Notes: generated by a model not told the origin, from the letters alone. A DNA stretch of 64,000 bases from Zoroaster sp. YZ-2022 (GCA_029582265.1 CM055823.1:930001-994000); one strand, 5' to 3'. Positions 1 to 10,709 are shown, counted from the first letter of the stretch. Numbers and translations: made by a program.

Positions 1-1310
1 GTTGAAAATTACCGTGGCATTGAGCATGGATATGTTCAACATACTGAAAAACACTCGTTTCCACCATTTCAAACTTCTGTGTGTATGTGTAGTACTGAAA
101 AATTTGATTAGCGAGATCGGTTCCTCCCATGAATTTGTTGTAGTTATCTATAGATCTGGGCTTAGCAATTTCACGAAATCCACTTTCGCTCTTCTTACAC
201 CGAATTTGTTTTGTAATTACTTGGCAATCACCTACATTTGTTAGGAGTACAACATTTTTGTTATCATGCCAAACAATGCATAACTGACCAGCCTTCTCAT
301 AAAATTTTGGGTTATCTCCCTTTTTCATTCTATTTGTCTTTGGGTGGGCTGCATTCGGTATTCCCTGTGCAGTATAACGCACTGGACCACAACATCCAAA
401 TCCTAATTGAGACAGTTTGGATACCAGAGCTGGTCTGTTAAAGTAATTATCACAATAAATTACATGTCCTTTATGTTCAAGTCCATTTAGAAGTTCAACG
501 ACGACTTCTCCTGGGATGGTTAGGTCAGAGGGATGGCACTTTGAGGGGGATGAATCGGTATCTACATGTACATGTAGCCTTCTTGAAGTTTTTGTCTCCT
601 TGGCAGCAGCTCCTGTGTACAGCATCCACGAATAGGTGTAACCCGTCTCTGACTCGTTCAAAGAGAATGCCTTAATTCCCCATTTGACCGGTTTTTCTGG
701 GCATGTACTGTAGAAACTCGAGGCGTCCCTTAAATTTGAGCATACTCTCATCAGGAGATAGGTTCTGTCCAGGGTAATAGAGGCTGCGAAATTTGGGGAG
801 GACATTCAGCAAAGGCCTAACTTTCTTAAGCTTGTCACATCCAGAGGCTGGTTCAGGCAACCGGTTGTCGGAGAGGTGAAAAAATCGCATAATGGAAATA
901 AATCTATTTCTTGACATTATGGATGGTTAAAATGACATCCGTAGAACTTCATATGTTGACCAGTACATACTGTACTGAGGCGACTTGTTGATGCCCATAG
1001 CAAGCAGTAGCGCTACAAATGCCATCATTTCATTCGAGTGAGTGGGGGTCCAGGAGGTTTCTGAAACAGTTTGCTCTGCGTAGCGGTTTGTTTCGTCTAC
1101 AAGCAGATCCCAGACGGCACTGCAGAAGAACAACTGGAATACCTGTACTGCAGAAAGGCCTGAGAAGTCACCTGCAGGACCAGAGCTTCCGGTGAATTGC
1201 ATCGGCTTCCTGTTGAGATGACTGATCTCTTTCCAACCCGATCTGAAGTCTGTTTTCTTCCATCTGGATTTGGCATTTTTCTGCGGAAGGGAAGAGACAA
1301 AATGCATGAG
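1..1310 (-). pseudogene. piggyBac-type transposase body (DDE_Tnp_1_7), broken and cut by the window edge
   Basis: Cut-and-paste DNA transposase of the piggyBac/PGBD family. On the minus strand, 1307-927 encodes the N-terminal helical region (an ETNRYA motif, then an E-x2-AF-x4-L-x-MGI-like stretch and a YW pair). An in-frame TAA follows, and 917-672 continues in the same frame with the RNRF, HLSDN, DKLKKVRPLL and SPDESM-x-KFKGR motifs. Just after the YMP motif (about 690) the frame shifts. The downstream frame reads WGIKAF, later CDNYF and GGTDLANQ, which correspond to the second and third catalytic Asp regions, down to base 1. One stop and at least one frameshift make this copy inactive. It lies inside the same element as the acidic exon at 2635-2826. 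Family assignment rests on motif order; truncation at base 1 hides the C-terminal Cys-rich domain. Confidence 0.85.
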
Positions 1311-1820
1311 GGTGCTTTTCGTCTATCACACAGTATAATTTATGAAAAGTGTGCCTAAAATTGGCACTATTTCCGCTGTTTTTTGATGACCAGATTGATG
1401 AAATTTTTGGGACTTTTTTATAATCTCGTAATACAATAATTTTAATTTGGGGGGAAGGTCCACAGTTATCATGGCAACGGTTGTAATGTAATTAAATATC
1501 CATTTGTTTTTTAGTGTCATGCAAAAATAATGCAATTGCATATAGGCCCTATTTCGTCTTTAATAACATGTTACACGCCGTCTTCTATATTTTGAATACA
1601 TAAATGAATAACATAATCACGTGATAAATCTTTTAACCTTGCAACGTGCCATGGCGCTGTTATTATCAGTAGGTTTGTAAACAAAATTTAATTACTCCGT
1701 TCATGCTCACCCCAAATTTCTCAAATTCCGTAAGTTCACTGTTGAGGTATCCCCAAATAGCATGGTTAATTCTCATTAGCCTGCTTTGAACCCTTGACCC
1801 AAAAAACCCTACTGCAAAAA

Positions 1821-1913
1821 GCATGGTCCCATAGGACCGTGTACAAATCCTGCATGGTCCCATAGGACCGTGTACAAATCCTGCATGGTCCCATAGGACC
1901 GTGTACAAATCCT
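1821..1913. repeat. 31-bp tandem repeat, three copies
   Basis: The unit beginning GCATGGTCCCATAGGACCGT starts at 1821, 1852 and 1883 with almost no divergence. Each unit contains the palindrome GGTCCCATAGGACC. It lies within the non-coding part of the piggyBac element. Confidence 0.9.
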
Positions 1914-2634
1914 AATGCCATCTGTCAACACACAAGGGCATTGACTTTGGCTCTGAGCGGCTTATCAAAAGCTATCAGTTACCCACTATATTGTGCCTGA
2001 CCATAAATCCAGACATGTTGGCACCCTCAGCCATTGGATGAGAGATTTTTATTCCTATAACTGCTATGGGTACACATAATAGCCAATAGGGTATATTTTA
2101 TGTCGATTTGGGGTAGGGGAAAAAGCGTTATCAGAACTAAAATAAACATCAACCTAAAGCGCCCTTACATTTTTTGTTTTGCTTCAAATTGTTGTCTAGG
2201 GTCTAGAGGACCTCTAGGCATCTGATAAAACCATTGGGAGTTGGTAGTGTTCAACGCAACAGAAGTAGTTATAGCGCCCCTTCACACCTACTGACAAAAT
2301 AAGCGCGATGGTTCAACGGTGTGCGTAAAAGTGTCATAGCGCGTCGCAAGGTTAATCCAACATGGCCGCCAATGGTGGCCATCTTGGCTTTTTAAATTGG
2401 CGGCCATTTATTTAGAGTAGATGTTTGGTGTGGTTTTTTTGTTGGGGGGGGGCAATAGTTTAGTCACGATCTCGTCAAACATGAAATTACGCGGAAAAGA
2501 GCATACGTAAAATAGAACTGGCATTTATCTACACTCAATGTTAAATTCGTTGCATACAGCTTAAAATGAAGCTATTCTCCAAAATCCAATTAAAAACTGA
2601 TGTTAAAAAGGGTAATGCCTAACTAATGTTACGG
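1914..2634. other. Internal non-coding part of the piggyBac element
   Basis: No gene recognised. It contains short palindromic text (AATGGTGGCCATCTTGG near 2370) and a G run at 2443-2452. Confidence 0.4.
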
Positions 2635-2826
2635 TCATGACCTGCACAATATAAATACCTCATCCTGCGGATCCACGTCGCTCGAATGTCCTTTTTCGCC
2701 TTCGCTTGAGGATTCATCATTACCCTGATCATCGCTGCTTTCATCATTCTCCGTGTCGATCTCCATTTCCGAGTCACTATCATCAAATATCTCTGCCAAA
2801 ATGGCAGCATTTCTATCGCTGTCCAT
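2635..2826 (-). CDS. Acidic N-terminal exon of the piggyBac transposase (probable)
   Basis: A 63-codon ATG-started reading frame very rich in Asp, Glu and Ser (EIFDDSDSEMEIDTENDESS, then an SSEGEK stretch). Acidic low-complexity N termini are usual in piggyBac transposases. It lies on the same strand 1.3 kb upstream of the transposase body and 270 bp inside the element end at 3098. No join to the body is proven: the intervening 1310-2634 could be an intron or decayed coding sequence. The alternative is a chance acidic ORF. Confidence 0.45.
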   Translation of the reverse strand: MDSDRNAAILAEIFDDSDSEMEIDTENDESSDDQGNDESSSEGEKGHSSDVDPQDEVFILCRS

Positions 2827-3121
2827 GATTAAGTTTCGATTCGGCAGCCACTATCCCGCAGCCACTTTTTCTTTTGAATAACGCGCTGGCTGGGGGGGGG
2901 GGGACGCTACTTATGCGCGGATTAATTAAATCGTCGATAGAGGGCGACCGTCATGAAATTCGAATAAGCATTTTGGCTTGGGACCAATAAGCTCCGCCGG
3001 TCGTAAAACAATACGTTTGCAAAGGTGCCATTTGTATCCCCTGGTCTGGAACAATGACCACAAATATGTGCCATTTGGCGCCCGCGGTATGGATAGGGTT
3101 AAGCAATATAACATCAATAAA

Positions 3122-3535
3122 TTACAGGGAACAATTTAAAAGATACCGTTTTATATTACGCTTGAATAAACCGAGAGAAGGGGAATGTCTAATAAGTTGG
3201 GGTAGTGTGTTCCAATTTATGGCACCAGTGTATCGAATGGTATGTTGAAAAAGTCGAGTTCTATGGATTGGAAGATGTATGTTTGTTGATGTTCTAGTGT
3301 TGTAATTATGAACATTATAATTAAATGTGAATAATGCTTGGAATTTGCTAGGTAATTGTTTGTTGGCGTATTTATACATAAACACGTTTTGTTGATATTT
3401 ATTGATGTTGTCAAGGTTGAGCAGTTTCAAGTTTTTGAAGAGGGGATCTGTGTGGGCAATGAAGTGGGCTTTAGAAATTAACCGAATGGCTTTCTTTTGG
3501 AGCGTGAGCAGTTGTACTTTGTCATTTGTGAATAT
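3122..3535 (-). pseudogene. C-terminal fragment of a non-LTR retrotransposon (LINE) reverse transcriptase
   Basis: Continuous minus-strand frame from about 3535 to 3122. It shows the pattern of LINE RT tails: LQKKAIRLIS, then HNYNTR, then a GAINWNTLPQLIR segment, then SLGLFKRNIKRYLL before the stop. This is the part downstream of the RT palm and thumb; no catalytic YxDD is present, so it is a 5'-truncated copy as LINEs usually leave. The neighbouring piggyBac end (TTAA at 3099-3102) sits 20 bp beyond the stop, so piggyBac landed in or next to the LINE 3' tail. Confidence 0.8.
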
Positions 3536-3554
3536 TATATATATATAGATAGTT

Positions 3555-3784
3555 TAAAGGGACAATATCGTCACGATTAACAGGGCATGGAATCGGAGTA
3601 CTATTTAAGATTAACTCTGTGACTGAACAAATACCCCATATTTATATAATAAGGTCATACTACCGTTGCTGCTGCATAAATGACCTAGTAATTTTCAGTC
3701 ACTGTGTTCATCTTAAACTAGGCCACCGATTCCATGCCCTGTTGAAAGTCTGATCTGATCTTGATGATGTATGTCCCTTTAAAG
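3555..3784. mobile_element. MITE-like inverted repeat element
   Basis: The left arm starts TTTAAAGGGACA and carries AACAGGGCATGGAATCGG. The right arm carries the reverse complement (CCGATTCCATGCCCTGTT) and ends TGTCCCTTTAA. Arms are imperfect over about 80 bp. A second, diverged copy of the right arm is at about 32745-32845. No coding capacity; no clear target duplication could be fixed by eye. Confidence 0.65.
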
Positions 3785-5806
3785 ATTGTATTGCCCGTGT
3801 TTTTGTTAGTATTTCTCACGTGATTTCCCATATGTTACATCAGAGCATTGTTAAGGTATTATCCCCTTGTAGAATGAAAAACAAAATATTTGAGAATGAC
3901 AAATCTAAGTTTTACATAAACTAAGCCTCGCTCATTAATTGAGGCGCTTAATTTCTGCTAAATCATGATTTTGTTAAATATTCTGAGAAATATTTTATGA
4001 AAACATGGGCGATACTTCTGTAGGTCTTACAAGCTACAATTTTGGGGACCTTTTCAGATATAAATCTGAAATCTACATTGTTATTCTAGGCCAAGGTTTA
4101 TGATCTCCTTAAAGGCTGAGGGTGGTCGTGTGCGAGCGCACCAACGGCGCACCCACGGGGGGGGGGCCTCTGGGGGCTTGAACCCCCCAAGAGGGTCCCC
4201 CCAAAAAAGGGACAAAAAGAAGAAGGGAAAAAAGGAGAGAGAGAGGGGGAGGTGAAAAGTTGCAAATGTTTGTTTTTGTTGTTTTTTCCGGCCCGGCGGC
4301 AGGGTGAATTTCTTTTCATCTTATGCCACTCGCATTTTTTTCTTCTTTCTGCCAAAATTATTTTATTATGATGTCTCATGAAATCTCACTATAATTGTTT
4401 AAATTTGCAACAATAACATAAACATTTGAAACCAACGTGCCAATTTGTCCGGGCTAAAATATATTTTACGTAGTTCCGGCATTTTTCATATTTAAGTGTT
4501 TTTCTCTTTTCAAGGGGAATGCGGGAGAAGTGTAAGGAACAAGTAATACATTTTTGTTTACTCACAATGATTTATTTTTAGATGTTGTATCATGAATATG
4601 CATGAACATGTAACTCTGGTGCAACAACCAGATCCAATCTTATTTTATCATGTGTTGCTTCCTTTTCTCCATTTTTCTTTGGCTATGTGCAGGGTAAAAA
4701 GGCCTGCAATCCTACCCTTTCCAAATTACACATCACATACATGCCCAGGTTAGGGTTTTAATTATATTTTTTAACAGTAATCTTATATAAATAATTATTA
4801 TGTGACACCGTTTTAGCAACAACAAAAAAGAAAAAGATTACCGGTAGGAACTGGGTTTACCGCCCACATGTTCATGGAATTTGCCGCCCATTGATGGAAA
4901 GTAGGTAGTTACTGAATCACAATTGATTGATTTGTGCAGTTCGTAATTATAGACGATACACTAATGTTTGTGTGTGAGTGAGATTGGCTCTTGCCAGCTT
5001 GGCGTTTATGCCCCTCCATGAGGTTACCGAGTTCCTAATGGGAAGATCCATCCATACATATTATACATACATACAACCCAAAGTTACATACATACGAACA
5101 TATACATACTAGGCCTAGTTGATTTGTGAGAGTAAAATTTGCTTTGAGCCCCCCCAAGACAAAATCCTGGGTGCGCCGTTGGAACGCACCTCACCCCCGC
5201 TAGGATCCCCAGTATTTCCCCTATTATTACACAATTCTGCCATATTTTCACATTTATTCTCTGTACCCTTTGCAAAGATTTCATGTTTGAAATATGCTCC
5301 AAATATGTAGCACTGAGGTGTCTAGAAGCCTTAAACTTCCAGGGCCCGTAGGCTGGCGCAAACCACCCCATACCGTTTTGAATCTCAGTAGGCATTATAT
5401 GCCACGATCTGGTCCAGCTTCTAAATGCCATTCTGGTCCAGCAATGGTGAATAACAGCTGATCACCAATCACCTTCTTTGTATTGAAACTATCTAAAAGT
5501 ATGCTATATGGCCCAAATTGTGTCCATAAAATTCTTCAACACCAGCATGGATGTTGTATGAACATTGTATGAAAATGACATGTGCATCTCCTTTTTAAAA
5601 CTAACTAGGCCTATCTAACCATTTTTTTTTTTAAATTAGTCAAACAATACTGTTAAAGTTCTTTCCAAATGGTATTTTTGATAAGAAAAATAGACAAATA
5701 AAAAACAGTGGCGAAGCCGCAGTTCATTAATTTTTTAAAGTGTTTATTTTAGGTTTCTGATGAACAAGTATGTGTGCGTGTTGACGATAAGCGTTTATGA
5801 CGGGGG
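3785..5806. other. No gene seen; AT-rich host DNA with simple-sequence patches
   Basis: Short open frames here are low-complexity or lack motifs. A G-rich patch lies at 4150-4260 (long G, A and GA runs) and a small repeat of CATACATACA type at 5050-5105. Confidence 0.5.
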
Positions 5807-6142
5807 CGCGTTTTCGCGACCTTAACCAGAAACATGTTTGAGCCTTGGTCATTGGTGAAGCGTTCGGTCGTGCTGCGATGACGTTATTGTTCTGACCAAA
5901 TGTGAACCAAAGTTTGTGATGATCGGTTTAGCTTGGCGGATTGTAAAAAGTAACGAAAGTTTTTTAATTACTTGTTAAAACATGATAAAATGATTCGTAT
6001 GCCAGTAGACATATATCTTTCAAGTTTATTCCTCGTTTATTCCTAAATTTATTCAAGTTTATTCGCGTAGCTACGCCGTCTTGTTTCTGGTCAAGAATAT
6101 GACGTCGGAAACAATTTTCTGGTTAGGGTTGCGAAAACGCGG
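5807..6142. repeat. Inverted repeat pair (about 29-bp arms)
   Basis: GCGTTTTCGCGACCTTAACC at 5808 is matched in reverse complement near 6113-6142, where the plus strand reads GGTTAGGGTTGCGAAAACGC. The arms also share CAGAAA next to them. Between them is AT-rich DNA with a repeated TTTATTC word at 6030-6062. It could be a decayed foldback transposon. Confidence 0.5.
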
Positions 6143-6394
6143 CACTGCTTAAGGATCACCAATAATACTTTGCAATTTCCTTCATAAGGCCAAAAAAAAA
6201 AATGTTGAGTTGCCCTCCACCGACGTCCCAAAAGTGCTGAAATCTCGGATCGGTTTTTTTTCTTCTTTTTTTCCCCCGTCATTCATAGGCCTATTTATTA
6301 ATGAAACTTACCAATTTTCTGTGTATAAAACATAATACGTTTGATTTGTGAAATTTTCCACTTTTTTTTACCGGTAAATTTACCAGTACCCAAG

Positions 6395-7030
6395 ACTCAA
6401 TCTACATGTTTTCAAATCGAATGGCCCCGGCCCTCACATGGTGCACTGCCTTCGCACACACTGTGTGCCAACGATTGCGACTCAAATCTACACGTTTTCC
6501 ACTCGAATGGCCCTCACATGTTGTGCACTGGCTCCCCGCACTGTACGTGTGTCAACGATTGCGACTCGATCTACACGTTTTCAAATCGAATGGCCCTTCA
6601 CATGTTTTCCACTGGCTTCGCGCACTGTTTTGTATGTCAACGATTGCGACTCAATCTACACGTTTTCAAATCAAATGGCCCTCACATGTTGTGCACTGGC
6701 TCCCCGCACTGTACGTGTGTCAACGATTGCGACTCGATCTACACGTTTTCAAATCGAATGGCCCTTCACATGTTTTCCTCTGGCTTCGCGCACTGTTTTG
6801 TATGTCAACGATTGCGACTCAATCTACACGTTTTCAAATCAAATGGCCCTCACACGTTGTGCACTGGCTCCCCGCACTGTACGTGTGTCAACGATTGCGA
6901 CTCAATCTACACGTTTTCAAATCAAATGGCCCTCACACGTTGTGCACTGGCTCCCCGCACTGTACGTGTGTCAATGATTGCGACTCGATCTACACGTTTT
7001 CAAATCAAATGGCCACTCACATGTTGCATG
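6395..7030. repeat. Satellite of 83-85 bp units, about eight copies, with dimer periodicity
   Basis: The word TCTACACGTTTTC recurs at 6487, 6570, 6655, 6738, 6823, 6906 and 6989, with a variant (TCTACATG) at 6401. Units alternate: one type has CTCCCCGCACTGTACGTGTG, the other CTTCGCGCACTGTTTTGTATG. The real repeat is therefore a dimer of about 168 bp. Since 168 is divisible by three, all three forward frames stay open, which produces three long overlapping ORFs that are artefacts. Confidence 0.9.
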
Positions 7031-7824
7031 TTGAGCATTGCACGCAATATGGATGAATTTGCTGTGTCAATCACAGCGAAAAGTACAACAAAAATGCTTG
7101 GGATACTTTTATTCTGAAGCAAAATTCCTTGCTGATAGGTATACAAATGTCTTAATATCATATGTCAACCAATGGGATGCATAAAGTTGTTAAGAACAAA
7201 AGTGCTAGAAACAAGTGTATGAAATGTTGAAATAAAGTTGTTGAAAGATTATTATAAAGTTGAATGTGTGATGTCTTTTTATTCTTTAGGTACTTGTGCA
7301 TACTGCCAGATCATTGTCTTTGAAAAACATGGTATGTGGTTTCAGTTCCAATGCATTTCAATCTTAAAATGACAGTCAAGGAGAAAAAAAAAATCCCGAC
7401 CGACCGACCCCTTCAAATATTTTCACTGGAGGCAACTCAACAATTTTTGTTTTTGCCTAAGATCTTGTGGATTGTACCGGTGGGTACGAGGGAAGTAAGA
7501 ACTAGGCCTACCCCCTGGGGACGCGGTTGTCAAAAAAGAGATTATCGTACTTTAGACAGGTTCCAGATTGCATGTACTGCACGGCATGCACGAGTCAGGT
7601 CACTCGACTACAACTCCACATTGTGATTTGGCGCTCTGAGTATGAACTGCAGAACAGACACACGAGTGGACGGACTTGTCAATGTTATCAATCGACAAAC
7701 ATCGAGCTAATAACTCTACAAAAACCATCCTCACCTAATGTATCTATTAGGTAAGTACTCGTACTTAATTAGTCTACCCTCCGATAACTGTGAACGTTTC
7801 GATTTACACCAACATAGGACGGTG
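7031..7824. other. No gene seen
   Basis: AT-rich DNA without recognisable coding motifs. Open frames of up to 96 codons lack family resemblance. Confidence 0.4.
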
Positions 7825-8435
7825 GCGGTTTGTAACCGCCCAGTGTAATACGTATGAATAACGTACTGTACACTCCGTTTTATACCATTTTCATGCAGAG
7901 CTACACCTCAGACAGTCCCTGAATGTAGTCCAGGCCAAATAATAAAAAAAAACTCTCTAAGAATGCATAGCCAGCCATCTGCGGTAATAGTGTAAGGGAA
8001 AAATCCCTAAACCACCCCCCCCCCCGCGCGGTTTGTAACCGCCCAGTGTAATACGTATGAATAACGTACTGTACACTCCGTTTTATACCATTTTTCATGC
8101 AGAGCTACACCTCAGACAGTCCCTGAATGTAGTCCAGGCCAAATAATAAAAAAAAACTCTCTAAGAATGCATAGCCAGCCATCTGCGGTATATTAGTGTA
8201 AGGGAAAAATCCCTAAACCACCCCCCCGCGCGGTTTGTAACCGCCCAGTGTAATACGTATGAGTAACGTACTGTACACTCCGTTTTATACCATTTTTCAT
8301 GCAGAGCTACACCTCAGACAGTCCCTGAATGTAGTCCAGGCCAAGTAATACCAAAAAAAAACTCTCTAAGAATGCATAGCCAGCCATCTGCGGTGTATTA
8401 GTGTAAGGGAAAATCCCTAAACCACCCCCCCCCCC
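7825..8435. repeat. 203-bp tandem repeat, three copies
   Basis: GCGGTTTGTAACCGCCCAGT starts at 7825, 8028 and 8230 (periods 203 and 202). Copies differ only by a few substitutions and by poly-A and poly-C run lengths. Each unit starts with the palindrome GGCGGTTTGTAACCGCC or a close form and ends in a C-homopolymer of 7-13. Confidence 0.95.
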
Positions 8436-9295
8436 ATTTGCCAGTAGCCAATCTCTGCCCAAACACATCAATTCTGAGTTTGTTTAGGTTTTGTTATTGG
8501 TCAATCCTTTCCAGGCACTGTCAAGCAACCCCTGAGCATGGATGATTGATCACAGATATCCTGAGGGTAGCCTGTAGACCAGGATGATTGATCACACAAA
8601 GGGTACCGCTGCGCTAAGGGAATATAGGCTGTGTATACCAGGTTTTGTACACAAGCTATGGCCTTGTGGCGAAGGGGTCATGGTATCTGGGTGAACCATG
8701 GCTGAACTATAAACAATTACAATAAAGGGGCTATGCCATGTTGTTAGGCTATGGCTGATGTAGGAACTTGAAAAAAATTAGTTTTTTTGAGCGTTCAATT
8801 AAGGAGTAATTAATTAATTAGCCAAAAGTGGCGGTTAACAACCGCTACCCAGCGTTACGCGAGGGTTAAAATTGGGGAAATTATCAATCGAATTTTAAAA
8901 TGTTGGCCGTTGCACGAATTTGGTTCTCCGACATGCGAGAACTGTTATTCGCCATCCAGTATCGTGGCCGTATAGTGTATCGCCGTTGGTGTACTGAATT
9001 TGAAAGGTTTTACTATCATACCATTTTCTACAAAAACGTTAACCTTTTACAGACGCGCATAACATATTAATTATTGGAAAGAATGTCAAACCCACCCGCC
9101 ACATGTGCACAATGTCTAGCATGTGTACAAAACGGCAAACAGTTCACTGGATCATGGATGTGCATACATTTTTCTCTTAAGTATGTCCTCTTTCGTCTTT
9201 TAAAGGACAGTCTGTGATATTTCATTATTTGTCATTCTGATAGTGCTAGAAAAGTGGCAGTTATATTCATCATTCTTCAATGGTAATTGGTATAA
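8436..9295. other. No gene seen; flank of the Polinton
   Basis: Contains a short direct repeat, GGATGATTGATCACA (about 8538 and 8582), and a GGCGGTTAACAACCGC palindrome near 8830 that echoes the start of the 203-bp repeat. No coding motif recognised. Confidence 0.4.
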
Positions 9296-9300
9296 CAATG

Positions 9301-9658
9301 AGTAGTATGTCAGATGGGCGTCCCGGACCACCTCTATAAAAATATCATTTAAAAAAAAAATATCTTTAATAAAAAATACTCGCAACGAAAAAGTAATTTT
9401 TTAATAAAAAACTCGCTAGCGTAGCGAGAAAAAAAAGTTATTTTCTCGCTAGAAAAATATTGTAATTTTAACAACGAGTAGTAATTTTCATAAATATATT
9501 TATGAAAATTAAAAAATCTATAAAAGTGATTCCGGGACGCCCATCTGACATACTACCGCCGGTACTTTAGCGTAGTTTTAAAAGTGAAATAACGTAGTTT
9601 AAAAAGTGAAATAACGAATATATATTATCTTTATTAATAATAAAGATGGAGAGAACGA
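9301..9658 (+). repeat. Left terminal inverted repeat of the Polinton
   Basis: Pairs with 25549-25906 over its full 358 bp with only a few differences (poly-A/T run composition near 9352, two substitutions near 9570-9592). Internally it carries an inverted copy of its own tip: 9302-9327 is the reverse complement of 9531-9556. A perfect stem, CTCGCTAGCGTAGCGAG, lies at about 9411-9427. The inner edge includes an ATG and the first codons of the gene at 9646. Confidence 0.95.
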
Positions 9659-9885
9659 TGTTTTTGTGTGAATGGCTTTTAGTCGGTAAAAACTGCAAGT
9701 GTTGCAGAACGAGTGTGCGCAATGTTGTCTATTGCCCGATGCATCAATACCGTATTCGTCGAGGTCAGAGAATACCCATTCCGTGTAAAATATGCAAAAA
9801 TGGGACATTAGCAAAGGCGGGTTTGTGTACGAAATGTGCAAAGATTACAAAAATAAATCCTTATTATCATTTAAAAGCTGTATAA
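9646..9885 (+). CDS. Small Cys-rich (zinc-ribbon-like) protein at the left end
   Basis: 79 aa, ATG start inside the terminal repeat. It contains four Cys pairs or clusters (CKCC near residue 22, a YCPMH segment near 36, CKIC near 53, LCTKC near 65), which suggests one or two zinc-binding knuckles, and is strongly basic between them. Function unknown. Position right behind the terminal repeat suggests it is driven by a promoter in that repeat. A 27-bp perfect hairpin follows 108 bp downstream. No frameshift seen. Confidence 0.6.
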   Translation: MERTMFLCEWLLVGKNCKCCRTSVRNVVYCPMHQYRIRRGQRIPIPCKICKNGTLAKAGLCTKCAKITKINPYYHLKAV

Positions 9886-9993
9886 AAAAAAGCTAGAACG
9901 TTTGTACAATAGCGTGATGAAAGAATTGTTGGAAAGAAATTTCTTTATGGATTATAAATTATAATTATACGGAGGAGGTCTATCGAACGTTTT

Positions 9994-10020
9994 ACACGCT
10001 CCGCTACTCGCGGAGCGTGT
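9994..10020. terminator. Perfect 11-bp stem hairpin between convergent genes
   Basis: ACACGCTCCGC, 5-nt loop TACTC, then GCGGAGCGTGT followed by T5. It lies between the ends of the rightward gene at 9646-9885 and the leftward gene at 10054-10683. Form and place fit a 3'-end or transcription stop signal, but function in a eukaryotic virus-like element is inferred. Confidence 0.4.
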
Positions 10021-10053
10021 TTTTGATATAATAGTTTTTATTTACGCTCAAGT

Positions 10054-10683
10054 TTACTTTAAACTCAAAAGTTTTTCTATAAGAATTTTTTTTTCTGCGT
10101 TTTCACGATTCTCGTCAGAGTCGGTAGTTTTAACCTCTGGTAAACTCGTCGGTACATTACGGATTTTTTCTTTTATTTTATAATATTTTTCTCGCTCTTC
10201 GCACACGAGTACAAATTCTTCTTGGTTGATGATACTGTCTTGGATGGCTTTACTAACGTGGTTTTCGATCGTGTTGAGTTTACTCAACGCTAAAATTCGT
10301 ATTTCATCGTGTTTTTTAGCTTTTTTATACAATTTATTTTTCGCGTATTTGATAGCGAAAGCTGCGCCACCCAACCCCAAAGCTAAACCTTCTAAAGCGA
10401 ATCCTACCGGCGACGATACGACCGTGGCGATACTGGCTATTCCGATGGCTCCTGCTCCCATACAGCCCATTTCTGCGATAGTTTCTACGACGATACAAAC
10501 GTTGATTATTTTATTATATTTTTTATACGTGGCTTCGCGTTCGTTTATTTCGATTCGTAATTCTTTTTGAATATCGTCGATTTTTTGCAATCTGAATGTT
10601 TTAGTACGATCTGATTCATATTCATTCTTAATGGTGGTTAAATTCGGATAAAGTACGTTAGTTGATTCTATGGAAGCGCTCAT
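10054..10683 (-). CDS. Polinton accessory protein: coiled coil, Gly-rich hydrophobic segment, coiled coil
   Basis: 209 aa. Residues about 15-60 are charged and helical. Residues about 65-110 form one or two hydrophobic, Gly/Ala-rich membrane segments (CMGAGAIGIASIATVV, then LEGLALGLGGAAFAIKY). Residues 115-175 are again charged, with a HDEIRILALSKLNTI stretch. The layout matches a conserved but functionally unassigned protein that I recognise from many animal Polintons. The frame is intact with an ATG start. It heads a leftward series with the next genes (27-bp gap to 10710). Role unknown; virion or membrane association is an inference. Confidence 0.7.
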   Translation of the reverse strand: MSASIESTNVLYPNLTTIKNEYESDRTKTFRLQKIDDIQKELRIEINEREATYKKYNKIINVCIVVETIAEMGCMGAGAIGIASIATVVSSPVGFALEGLALGLGGAAFAIKYAKNKLYKKAKKHDEIRILALSKLNTIENHVSKAIQDSIINQEEFVLVCEEREKYYKIKEKIRNVPTSLPEVKTTDSDENRENAEKKILIEKLLSLK

Positions 10684-10709
10684 TGTTTTATTAATAGAAA
10701 AAGATTTTA

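Larger units (their letters stand above)
1..3098 (-). mobile_element. piggyBac element (partial) with its outer end at a TTAA target site
   Basis: The sequence next to TTAA (3099-3102) reads, on the minus strand, TTAA then CCCTATCCATACC, which is the terminal form expected of piggyBac elements. The motif GTGCCATTTG recurs in the first 100 bp inside the end as subterminal repeats. The transposase fragments at 1-1310 and 2635-2826 point away from this end. The other end lies outside the window. A 31-bp tandem repeat sits inside at 1821-1913. Confidence 0.6.

Noticed and set aside
4098..4379. 93-codon minus-strand ORF
   Set aside because: Made of homopolymer and purine-rich simple sequence.
6341..7117. 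Three overlapping forward ORFs of 179-258 codons
   Set aside because: They are products of the 168-bp satellite dimer, whose length is divisible by three; the repeated peptides have no coding features.
10226..10570. 114-codon plus-strand ORF with hydrophobic segments
   Set aside because: Antisense of the membrane protein at 10054-10683; no independent signal.
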